Positions 1-9,840 of a stretch of DNA of 64,000 nucleotides are shown here, one piece after another. A program made the translations under genes and the position numbers. This DNA comes from Chamaelirium japonicum (Eukaryota > Streptophyta > Magnoliopsida > Liliales > Melanthiaceae), in assembly GCA_947650365.1 (NCBI GenBank), contig CANTAL010000020.1:1922001-1986000 (forward strand). The letters run 5' to 3'. Within the stretch, counting starts at the first letter, position 1. Each line of letters opens with the position of its first letter. Under the pieces are notes generated by a model that was not told the origin of the DNA, ran no database searches, and saw nothing but the letters and a program-made list of their open reading frames with translations.

Positions 1-1740
1 TCCGTTCTCTTCTTTCTTCTTCTCTCTCTTTTGTCTTCATTTCTTTCTCTTTTTTTTGTGACTGGTCGGCTGGGCTTGACATGTTCGTGTTGATAACGTG
101 TTGTGAGATGGGAGAAAGAAAGAGCCATCAAACATGCCCCACTCGAAAGAGGTCGTATAAATATTAATTAAAATAGGTGTAAATTTAAAATATTACAACT
201 GTTATGAGATTGTTCGATCGGATGGCTATCCACCATCGGATCTCTTCTGTGGATTAGGGTTTCCCATAGATTGCTTAGGCCGACCCCTTTAGGGTGGGGC
301 ATATTTGATGGCTCTCTTTTTCTTCTCTCTCACAATATGTTATCAGCAGGAACATGTCGAGCCCATCTGACCAATCATAAGAAAACAAAGAGAGAAACAA
401 AGACAGAAGAGAGAGAAGAATAGAGAAGGGAACAGATAGATAAACAAAGATATAAGAGAGAAGAAGTCCAGCTTCAGTCCATTGACCAAGGGTATAGGTG
501 TGAAGTAAAATAATTAAATTAAAATAACTAAATAATTATTTAATAACTAATTAGGGTCGACCAGTCATTTGATCTGATCGTTATCTACCGTCGTAACTCT
601 CCCATGGATTTGGGTTTCCTATAGATTGCTTAGGACCTAAGTAAGCTTACCCTTTAAATAATATACGACCACTTTAAGGTGGCACACATTTGTCGACTCT
701 CTTTTTTTCTCATCTCACGACACGTTATCAGCACGAACATATCAAGCCCAGCCGACCAGTCGCAAGAAAACCGATAGAGATACAAAGACAAAAGAAAGAG
801 AAGAAGAAAGAAGAGAATAGAGAGATAAATGAAGATATAAAAGAGAAGAAGTCCCACTCCAGTCCATTGGCCAAAGGTATAGATATGAAGTAAAATAATT
901 AAATTAAAATAACTAATTAATTATTTAATAACTAATTAGGGCTGACCAGTCGTTCGATTGGATGGCTGTCCACCGTCGGATCTCTCCTATGGATTAGGGT
1001 TTCTTATGGATTGCTTAGGCCCTAAGTAAGCTTACCCTATAAATAATATATGACCCCTTTAGAGTGGGGCATGTTTGACGGAGAGAGAAACGAAAACAAA
1101 AGAGAGGGAAGAAGATATAAGAGAATAGAGAGATAAATGAAGAAAGAAGAGAGAAGAAGTCCTACTCTAGTCCATTTCTCATGGGTATAAGTGTGAAGTA
1201 AGAAAGAATCTATATTCCAAAACTCCACTTCTCAATATTTATAAATAAATCTCTCCATTCTCTTCTCTCTCCTCCTATATGTTAGGGTTTCCCATAGATA
1301 TTTAGGCCCTAAGTAAACTTACCCTATAAATAATAAATGACCCATTTAGGGTGGGGCACGTTTGATGACTCTTTCTTTCTCCTATCTCATAACACATTAT
1401 TAGTACGGATATATCAAGCCCAGCCGACCAGTCGTATAAAAATGGACAGAAAAACAATAACAGAAGTGGAGTTTTGGAATTTATATTCTTTCTTACTTCA
1501 CACCTATACCCGTAGCCAATGGACTGTACCAAGACTTTTTCTTTCTTGTCTCTTCGTTTATGTATCCGTTCTCTTCTTTCTTTTTTTCATATCTCATAAG
1601 AAAGCACAGACAGAAACGAAGATAAAAGATAGAGAAGAAGAGAGATAAGAACGGAAAGATAAACGAATAAAGAAGAGAGAAGAAGTCCTGCTCCAGTCTA
1701 TTGGCCACGGGTATAGGTGTGAAGTAAAAAAGGAATCTAA
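1..1740. repeat. Left segment of scrambled short-LTR repeat array
   Basis: This stretch contains no gene. It begins with a minus-strand copy of the LTR/primer-site junction (about 60-130). Plus-strand modules follow: an LTR copy at 200-337, a purine-rich tract, then AT-rich tails ending in CTAATTAGGG before the next LTR at about 560 and about 950. The last two units are spaced by roughly 390 bp. At about 1463 the GA tract runs directly into an inverted tail (GACAGAAGTGGAGTTTTGG), a junction seen many times elsewhere. The short hydrophobic or KE-rich open frames here are by-products of CT/GA-rich sequence. The same repeat resumes after the CACTA element at 14149. Confidence 0.85.
200..337 (+). 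repeat. 168-bp LTR copy with 30-bp internal deletion
   Basis: It starts TGTTATGAGATTG and ends CTCTCACAATA, followed by a primer-site-like GTTATCAGCAGGAAC. It is 138 bp because the segment around the TATA box (normally CCTATAAATA) is missing. The rest aligns with the 168-bp copies listed further on. Confidence 0.7.
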
Positions 1741-1743
1741 ATT
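1741..1743. repeat. Left target-site duplication (ATT)
   Basis: ATT directly precedes the CACTA terminus, and the same three bases follow the other end at 14149-14151. Three-base duplications are the hallmark of CACTA insertion. Removing the element and one ATT restores the array tail motif GAATCTAAATTCCAAAACTC, which occurs dozens of times in the window. Confidence 0.9.
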
Positions 1744-1771
1744 CACTATAAGAAATAGGTTATTTACCAAC
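1744..1771 (+). repeat. Left terminal inverted repeat of CACTA element
   Basis: About 28 bp starting CACTATAAGAAATAGG. It pairs imperfectly with the complement of 14121-14148 and runs on into the first subterminal ACCAACGG/ACCGACGG-type motif. Confidence 0.85.
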
Positions 1772-2412
1772 GGACATTTTCATTCCCGTCGGTAATAATA
1801 TACTTTTTACCGACGGTGACAATAATTTTCGTCGGTATTATAACTTCGATTTTTTTAATTTTTTTTGCACATTTATTACCGACGGTCATATATAATCCGT
1901 CGGTATAATGTTTTATACCGACGGAATATATATTTCCGTCGGTATAATGAGTTTATACCGACAGAAAAATAATATCTGTCGGTATAAAGTCACGATGTTA
2001 CTTTATACCGACAAAACTATGTCCGTCAGTAAAAAGTATCGATTTTTACCGATGGATATGTAATTGCCGTCGGCATAATGGCTTTATACCGACGAACAAA
2101 TAACGTCCATCGGTAATATATCATGACGAAACTCAGGGTAAAAATCGGGTCTCTGGAAAAAATGGAACCCTGAGTTTCGTCGTGACATTTTATCGACGGA
2201 CGTTATTTGTCCATCGGTATAAAGCCATTATGCCGACGGAAATTAAATGTCCGTCGGTAAAAAGGTCACGACGAAACTCAGGGTAAAAGTCGAGTCTCTG
2301 GAAAAAATAGAACCCTAAGTTTTATCATTGGTTTTTACCGACGGATATTATTTTGCTGTCGGTAAAAAGGTTATTTTTACCAACGGAAGTAAAAAGTTCC
2401 ATCGGTAAAAAG
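1764..2412. promoter_or_regulatory. Left subterminal repeat region (TACCGACGG / CCGTCGGTA)
   Basis: Many copies of a 9-bp motif, TACCGACGG and its complement CCGTCGGTA, occur on alternating strands about every 20-40 bp, with single-base variants. In En/Spm elements such subterminal repeats bind the TNPA-type protein and are needed for transposition; that function is inferred here. The same motif fills 13690-14131. Confidence 0.85.
2044..2262. repeat. Long imperfect hairpin in left subterminal region
   Basis: The arm at about 2044-2139 is nearly the reverse complement of 2167-2262, around a loop of about 27 nt (2140-2166). The inner 73 bp pair best: 2067-2139 (ending ACTCAGGGT) against 2167-2239 (starting ACCCTGAGT). 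A third, diverged copy of the inner part follows at about 2264-2330. A transcript through it would form a long double-stranded RNA. Confidence 0.8.
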
Positions 2413-2439
2413 CCTGCGATAAATTAGTTTCAGCGATCC

Positions 2440-2700
2440 CCTCTTTTGTTCTATTTCGATCTGATCTCTCCCCGCCCCTCTCTCTCTCTCTCTCTAAATC
2501 TCCCCCCCTCCCCGGCCTCCCTCCCCCCCTCCCCAGCCTCCCCCCTCCCCGGCCTCCCTCGCGTCCCTCCGGCCGACCGATCGACCGACGACGAGCTCCT
2601 CCTCCTCCTCGTGGGCTCCGGCCGGTGAGATCCTCCTCCTCCTCCTCCCCCCGGTGAGCTCCTCCTCCTCCTCCTCCTCCCCCCCCCCTAAAAAGAAAAA
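2440..2700. other. GC/pyrimidine-rich low-complexity block
   Basis: A C- and CT-rich stretch with a (CT)n run near 2477, several CCTCC and (CTC)n runs, and GGTGAG-like splice-donor strings near 2621 and 2651. The composition contrasts sharply with its AT-rich surroundings and resembles a plant 5' UTR or first exon. It could be a captured host fragment or the element's own leader. A 60-residue Ser/Pro-rich open frame at 2446-2628 has no recognisable domain and I do not call it a gene. Confidence 0.4.
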
Positions 2701-4006
2701 AGTTTCAAAAGTTGCCGAGATCCTTTCTTGATCCTTTGGAAAAAAATTAAAAATTTTGGCCCGGCTCTTCCAAAAATTTTAAATTTTACAGTTCTTGGGT
2801 CCGCCACTGCTCTTAGGAAAGATGCTCTAACAGGATTAGCAAGTGGACGTTACAGTGTGTAGGGTTATTAATGGGCTCAGGCCAGCCTGAGGCCATCATA
2901 TTTTTGGTCTGAGTGTGTGCAACTCTATTATACCCCAAAGCCAAACTTAATTCCAAACATTTTTTTCCCTTGTATATAGTATGAAACTAGTAAGAAACCT
3001 GGGTAATGCCGGATGATCTTGATGCATGTAACTTGGCACAAACGACATCACAGCCATCCGAAGAAGTGCGCAATCTGGAATGAGTGTGATTAACTCGTCC
3101 CGCTTAGAGCAAAGCATGGCCTTATTCCAATAAGCTTGGTCCGTGATTGGGCTCAGGATTATCCAAATGGCATCCAGTCCACTTGCTAGGGCAAACTACG
3201 ATTCACCTATTGGGGTTGCCTACCATAAGTCAGCTAGGATTCCCTTCGAGAATCATGGATCTCTTGCAGAGAACCGAAGGAAGCTTATATTAGAGAGAAG
3301 TCGAATACAAGTGGAATGCATGTAGCAATGCCCATAGGAATGTTTATTAAACTTTAAGACATTAGAAATTTATATAGCTTAACACTAAAAATTTATGCCC
3401 GAGACCTAGTGGAAGCTAAGGACACTGAGAGCATCTCCAGCAGTCTCCCTATTATTTTCCTATTATTTGGTGATAGATGGCCCACCCTAAATAACAAAGT
3501 CACTTTTTTGATGCTTTCCCTCCTTTTTCGAATGACCAAAACCCCTTTGTCATCCCATTATATTACCAAATGACCATACCACTATATTCAAATTGGATTT
3601 GATGCCAACTTGACTGACATCAAGGAGTCATTAGGCAGTGGGCGCCCTTGGATATATAGCGAGCATTAGCCTGCTCGCCAATGTAAAAGGCGATTTAGCA
3701 TAAATTCAAAATAGCAAACCCTCCAGTGAGCCTATTGGAGGGGCGGAATTCGGACTCTGGCTCCCTACTCTAGAGAAGGGAGCCGAGTAGGGCACCTAAG
3801 ATTGCCCACGACGTTTGGGCACCTCCTCCAACCGACTTGTTACCATCCGCTTTCGTTGTGGGAGCAAAGTCGTCGAAGGGGGGACGGGACTATCTTATGG
3901 CCCCCAAAAGGAGCCAAGTATTGCCCTATCAACACTTTGACACATTACCTATGGGGAGAAGGTTGCTCCACATAGGTGTGGAGCCAAAGTATTGATGTTC
4001 AACAAG
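2701..4006. other. Unclassified CACTA-internal sequence upstream of transposase
   Basis: No gene is recognised. The base composition is more balanced than in the array. At about 3430 there is GAGCATCTCCAGCAG, a string often seen at the ends of plant repeats, but no inverted partner was found nearby. An open frame at 3143-3325 has no recognisable domain. The stretch may include captured host DNA or upstream leader of the transposase gene. Confidence 0.4.
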
Positions 4007-4019
4007 TATTTATAATATA
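4007..4019 (+). promoter_or_regulatory. Possible TATA box of transposase gene
   Basis: TATTTATAATATA lies about 190 bp upstream of the presumed start codon at 4203. This is a match by composition only, with no other support. Confidence 0.25.
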
Positions 4020-4202
4020 GACCAAACCAGACGAAGTGAAAACAAGAGCTAGTCCGATGGTCGATCACTAGCTCCATTAATGGCCTGAGTCTGGCCATGC
4101 GAGAGAGAGAGATTAGTCTTTTAAAAAACATAGAGAATTTGTGCGGAGTCTTATAACATTGTTTGAAATTACTTCAGGTGTTGTATAGCCAGATAAACGA
4201 AG

Positions 4203-7200
4203 ATGTCTTCGATCGATATAAGTTGGATGCGTAATTCGAATTGCATGAGCCAAGAGTATAGAGAAGGAGTCAGGAAATTTCTGGATTTTGCATTTGAGCG
4301 TCTTGCACCGCTTGATGGAAAAATTGTGTGTCCCTGTATAGACTGCGGAAGGGTGACTAGAAAGGTTCGAGAGGAATGTGAGGTTGATCTGGTAATGCGT
4401 GGCATTGACATTAGCTATACCTGTTAGTTCTCGCACGGTGAGGAGCTAGATGCAGTCCCCATGGCAGCTCACGGTGAAACTGCAAACACAGTGATCGCTG
4501 ATGATAATATTAATACAGACGATGACGATGACATGCAGGGTATAATACATGATTTGCAAGGTGGAATAGGCACGGAAATACCGTCAGGTGATCAGCCCAA
4601 TATTGAAGCGGACAAGTTCTACAGATTGCTTAAAGATGCCGAACAACCTCTATACCCGGGGTGTGAGAAGTTTTCAAAACTCTCTTTTACTGTAAAGCTT
4701 TTTCATTTGAAGTGCCTCAATGGTTGGAGTAATAAGTCATTTAATATGTTGGTAGAGTTGCTGAAAGAGGCTTTTTCTATGGGTGAGACAGTACCGAAAT
4801 CATTCTATAAGGCAAAGAAGATAATTAAAGATATCGGTCTGGGTTATGAGAAAATTGATGCATGCATGAACGATTGTATGTTATACCGGAAAGAGTACGA
4901 ACATGTGCGGTCATGCCACATATACGGAGCAATGAGATATAAAAAGACGGATACCGAGTCTAGTACCAATCGAAGGAAGAAAAATATATCTGTAAAGGTT
5001 CTCCTATACTTCCCGCTTAGGGACAGGCTTCAGAGGTTGTTTATGTTATCGAAGACTACTGAGCACATGAGGTGGCATGCACGAGAACGTACAGATAACG
5101 AGATTATGAGATATCCGGCTGACTCTCTGACGTGGAAAGATTTTGATCATACCTATCCTAAATTCGCATATGAAGTTCGCAACGTCAGGTTAGGGCTTAC
5201 TAGTGATGGCTTCAATCCCTTTGGTAATATGAGTATATCGTATAGCATTTGGCTAGTTGTCCTAGTTCTATACAATTTTCCTCCCTGGATGTGCTTAAAA
5301 AAGCCATACATAATGCTCTCCTTGCTCATTCCCGGACCCAGGAAGCCTGGTAATGATATTGACATTTACTTGCAGCCGTTGATTGAGGAGTTGAACGAGT
5401 TATGGGAAGTTGGGGCCGATACGTATGATGCCTCGTTGCGCCAGAATTTTCGGATACATGAGGCACTTCTATGGACGATCAACGATTTTCCTGCATATGC
5501 CAACTTATCCGGGTGAAGTACTAAAGAAAAATTAGCGTGCCCTACATGCAATAAGGAGACAGATTCATTACGGTTGAAGAACAGAGGCAAGTTCTGTTAT
5601 ATAGGTCATCGAAGATTCCTTGTTGACGGCCATAAGTGGAGGCAGAACAAAAGAGCGTTCAACGGCAAGAAGGAACTTGCAAAGGCCCCAGAGCAGCTTT
5701 CGGGGGTAGAAGTCTTGTGCGAATTGGATCAGCTTGATACCGTGGCACTTGGAAAAGGTAAAAAGAAGAGAACGTATGAAGATTCTACGTGTGAGCATAA
5801 CTAGAAGAAGAAGAGTATTTGCTTTAAACTACCATACTGGAGCAGCCTACTCTTGCGGCATAACTTGGATGTCATGCATATCGAGAAAAATGTGTGTGAC
5901 AACATTATAGGAACACTGCTGAATCTCGATGGTAAGACAAAGGATAATCTTAAATCTTGTCTCAATCTTAAGGAGTTGGGCATCCAAAATTCACTTCATC
6001 CCTAAGAGATTGGGGATAAGTATGTCTTGCCAGTTGTATGCTACACCATGAGCTCACAGCAAAAGGTAGCCTTATGTGTATTCCTACGGTCTGTGAAAAT
6101 GCCAGATGGTTATTCTTCGAATATCGCACGATGCATGCAAGAGAACGGCCAGAAGTTGTCTGGATTAAAGAGCCACGATTGTCATGTTCTTATGCAGCGA
6201 TTGTTATCTCTTGCTATACGTAGGAATTTAACCGAACAGGTGTCCGGTCCGTTAATTGAGCTCAGTACTTTTTTCAGATAGTTGTGCTCGAAGGTACTTA
6301 GAGTGGACCAACTTGATCAGATGGAGAGGGATATTGTGATCACATTGTGCAAGCTAGAGATGATATTTCCACCTTTCTTCTTTGATGTCATGGTGTATTT
6401 GACCATTCACTTAGCAAATAAGGCCAAGCTCGGCGGCCCAGTTCATTACCGCTGGATATATTTTATCGAGAGGTAATCGTCTCGTCTCATTCGCATAATG
6501 TATTTGATCGTTCTTGATATATTCATCCAAATATTTTTTTCTCAAATAAGATACTTGCGAATATTGAAATCATATGTTCATAATAAAAGTCATCCGGAGG
6601 GATCAATTGCTGAAGGATACCTAGCAGAAGAATATCTAACATTCTGCTCAAGATACCTACATGGTATAGACACGCGATTCAATCAACTTGAGCGGAGCTA
6701 TGACGGTGGTCCAATAGACTTCGATGGGGGTCTGTCTATATTTGTCGAAATGGATAGACCTGTAGGAGGAGGCAAAACCCGTCGATTGTCTGTAGATGAG
6801 ATTCAACAGGCATATATATATGTGTTACGCCAATGTGATTAAGTATGGCCATTCATTGAGTAAGCATTTTATGATCATTTACTCATTCTTTCAGTCTATT
6901 CATTAAGTATATGTGCTAATTATAATCTAATTCATAACCTGTAAAATAGGAAGCATAAAGCCATCATTAATAATCGGGGTACTCGAAATGCTCCCCAAAT
7001 TCATGATCGTGAATTCCCATCGTGGTTCGAGAAATACGTAAGTATTCACATCATTATTGAATTTTATTGACATCCATTACCAAACAATAATTATGTGTTC
7101 ATATCATGAATGTCATGTGGTTATTATAGGCACAAGAGCTGCACAACAACCACGATCCGCTGATGAATGAAGATCTCTGGCGCTTATTTTGTAGTCCTTT

Positions 7201-7732
7201 GCAAGACGCAATATCGTACGATGGTTATATCGTGAACGGTTATAGATTTCGGATGAAAGATAGTGAAAAATCACGAAGAACCCAAAATAATGGGGTTGTC
7301 ATCAACGGTGAACAAGAAGAATTAGGAAATATCGACTTCTACAGCGTCCTCAACGAGATTCTCGAGATTAAATTCCTTGGCCAAAATCGGATCGTATTAT
7401 TCAAATACGATTGGTATGATATTAATAATCGCGGGACTGCTTATAATATCGACAAATACGGTTTTATCAGTATCAACACTGGCAAGAGATTAAATACCCA
7501 ATATCAAGATCCATTCATTATTGCCTCTCAAGCGGAACAGATATTTTATGCCCCGGATAATACCTCTCCAGGTTGGCAAATTATAGTCAGGTCACCACCC
7601 AGAGATTTTTATGACATGGGAGACAAGGATACAGGGGTCGTCGATGATGATTTGGATGCATACCAGAATGATGAGATAATCATTGTCGACGTAGTGCACG
7701 ACGAAAATGAAGATGTCGACAATATAAACTGA
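4203..7732 (+). pseudogene. TNPD-type CACTA transposase, nonsense-riddled
   Basis: This is the CACTA transposase (TNPD/tnp2 family), the nuclear enzyme that cuts and joins element ends. The exon model is 4203-6472, 6551-6859, 6950-7037 and 7130-7732, all with GT...AG introns that keep the frame. Exon 1 encodes a transposase-associated N-terminal domain (CPCIDCGR, zinc-finger-like), then a tnp2 core with blocks such as FHLKCLNGWSNKSF, LTSDGFNPFGNMS, LLIPGP, FCYIGHRRFL and LDVMHIEKNVCDNIIGTL. Later exons carry a DUF4218-like region (GSIAEGYLAEEYLTFCSRYL) and a DUF4216-like C-terminus (NGYRF...VLFKYDWYD...ASQAEQIFY). Six in-frame stops interrupt it, at 4425, 5514, 5802, 6003, 6279 and 6840, yet no frameshift is needed. 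Where the family residue is known, the lost codon is Trp or Gln. It cannot encode a full transposase. Confidence 0.93.
6473..6550 (+). other. Intron 1 of the transposase pseudogene
   Basis: The donor AG|GTAATC and acceptor ATAAG| join an Arg codon and rebuild the family-typical join between the HYRW...IER block and YLRILKSYV. The length is 78 bp. The splice sites look intact despite the stops. Confidence 0.75.
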
Positions 7733-7807
7733 ACAGCGAATACAGATCAAAAAATAGAAGAGGGATGCGATGAGAGTGACAGAGATGAGACAGAAAATGA
7801 CTAGACC

Positions 7808-8066
7808 GTATGTAAATCAAATTGTTTCATATTTAAATCAAATTGTTTCATATATAAATCATATTGTTTCATATATATATCATATTAATTTATACTATTT
7901 CATATATAAATTAAACTGTTTTATATGTAAATCATACCGTTTCATATGTAAATCAAATTGTTTCATATTGTTTCATAAATCATACTGTTTCATATGTAAA
8001 TCAAACTATTTCATATTGTTTCATATATAAATCTTACTATTTCATATATAAATTAAACTGTTTCAT
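7808..8066. repeat. AT-rich minisatellite between the two CACTA genes
   Basis: About ten degenerate copies of a ~20-25-bp unit containing AAATCAAATTGTTTCATAT. It begins about 75 bp after the transposase stop and ends exactly at the start codon of the second gene, so it occupies the position of that gene's promoter and leader. The unit length varies through small deletions. Confidence 0.8.
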
Positions 8067-9577
8067 ATGGCATCACGGTCGAGGGTTCGTAGAGGCAGGG
8101 GTGGGGTAGCTCGGAGCACTCCGACTACCACCCCAGGGTCCGAGGCTGAGCCGTCCGGATCTGGTAGTACTGTTCCTCTCTCCACACCAGCTCCTGATAT
8201 GGTCGCAGCCTCCGGAGCTTCGAGCAGTGCTCAACACTCGGCTACAGCGTCTACGCCCACAGGTAATGTTTAGATGTAAAGTTTTATACATGTTGTAAAT
8301 ACTTCTTCAGTACTGATGTATATTTTATTTGCAAGGTCGAGGATCACCAGGCACGTAGGCGACCAAAGCGTGACGACGGCCCGGCGCTTGTCGACCTTAC
8401 ACAAGCCGCTTTTCCTACAGTGGAGCGGCAGGACCTTTGTGGGCAAGCACGCTTCTAACGCCGCCATGTGGGTCGGTATTATAGTACAGGAGGAGAGGAA
8501 TGCCCCGATTATGGGGTTAAGGGGGTGGAAGAACATTGATGCATCCTATAAGGAGAGGATGTATCAGTAGTTTTTGGTACGTTAGTTTCATTAAAGCATT
8601 TTAGAATAATATCGTACTTCTTTATAATTTGATTTGATAAAATGACTTGTTTCTAAATTGATTTACAGGAGAAATTTAAATAGGAGAATATGGAAACTGA
8701 CACCCATCAGGAGGACTTGTGGAAGATGATGGGTGAGCGGTACAGGGATTACCGTCACGAGCTCTACCAGCTCTATGGTTACTTGGTCGGTCAGCCGGCT
8801 GAGGAGTTATAGGCTGCGGCCGGGATGAGAGATGCGCCACCGCTATACGTTCTATAGTTTTTGGTCGCTCACTGGGCCACCCCTCACTTTCAGGTATAAT
8901 TATAATTTTGTTGATTCGTACTTGTTTTAATGTTATACTAAAAATTTGTATTGATGTTTCAAAATTTAATCGATTGACACAGGCGAGTTCACGTAAAGGC
9001 AAGCAGAATAGAAGTGCCTCGACGACACCTGCTCCAGTGAAGGGGAGGACCTCCATGCCCCAGCTTGCCCAGCAGCTGGTAAATAATACAAACATTATTA
9101 TTATTTAAAGCTTTATACAGGTTATATTAACTCATCTATTTATTTTATATGTCCAACAGACACAGTCTTTGGGCCACGAGCCTAATAGGATTGACCTTTT
9201 TGAGGCCTCTAGGAGGCGGCGTACCGATGGGGCATTTCTGGACGACAGGGTTGCCTCGCAAGTGGTAAGTAATTAAATTATTGTTAATATATTCTTATAT
9301 GTATGCCATAAAATATCATTGAATATCATTGGTTGTTTTCATATAGGAGAGCATGCGACTTCTGGTGACCCCGTCGGGCGAGGCCAGCTCCTCCTCCAGC
9401 TCAGTATCTGTCGACTCAACGATGGATACTGTGCTCAAACCTACCACGCACGGCCGTGTCCTCTGTACGGGCCTTGGAGTCACGCCCTCCTCCTACTTTG
9501 GATGAGAGGGTATGTGCTCGAGGGCACGGGACACCCAGACCGGTGCTCTCACTCAGTTGCAGTCTGCGCTAGACACG

Positions 9578-9661
9578 GAGCGAGAGCAGAGGCAGGCCCT
9601 CGAGCAGAGGGTTGAGGCGGAGCGGGAGCAGAGGCAGGCCCTCGAGCAGAGGGTTGAGGCA
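9578..9661 (+). repeat. 42-bp in-frame duplication in coiled coil
   Basis: Two adjacent 42-bp units (9578-9619 and 9620-9661) each encode EREQRQALEQRVEA. They differ at only a couple of positions. The duplication adds two full 7-residue turns to the predicted coiled coil, so it keeps the heptad phase. Confidence 0.85.
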
Positions 9662-9840
9662 GAGAAGAAGGCCCTCGATGAGGAAAAAGAAGCTCGCAGG
9701 GACTTGGAGCGTCGGCTTAATGACTTCATAAGCCGGTCTAGCGGTGGCTCATACTCATGATCAGGTACTTACTAATCTTTATAATATTAGTAAAAAATAT
9801 GAATCTTACTAATTTGAGTTTAGATCATATTATCACACTT

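Noticed and set aside
2446..2628. 60-residue Ser/Pro-rich protein
   Set aside because: Low-complexity CT/CCTCC translation with no domain. It is kept only as a composition block.
3143..3325. Small open frame as possible captured host gene
   Set aside because: No recognisable domain or intact exon context. It could be coincidence.
3430..3445. GAGCATCTCCAGCAG as the end of a nested MITE
   Set aside because: No inverted partner or target duplication was found within the next kilobase.
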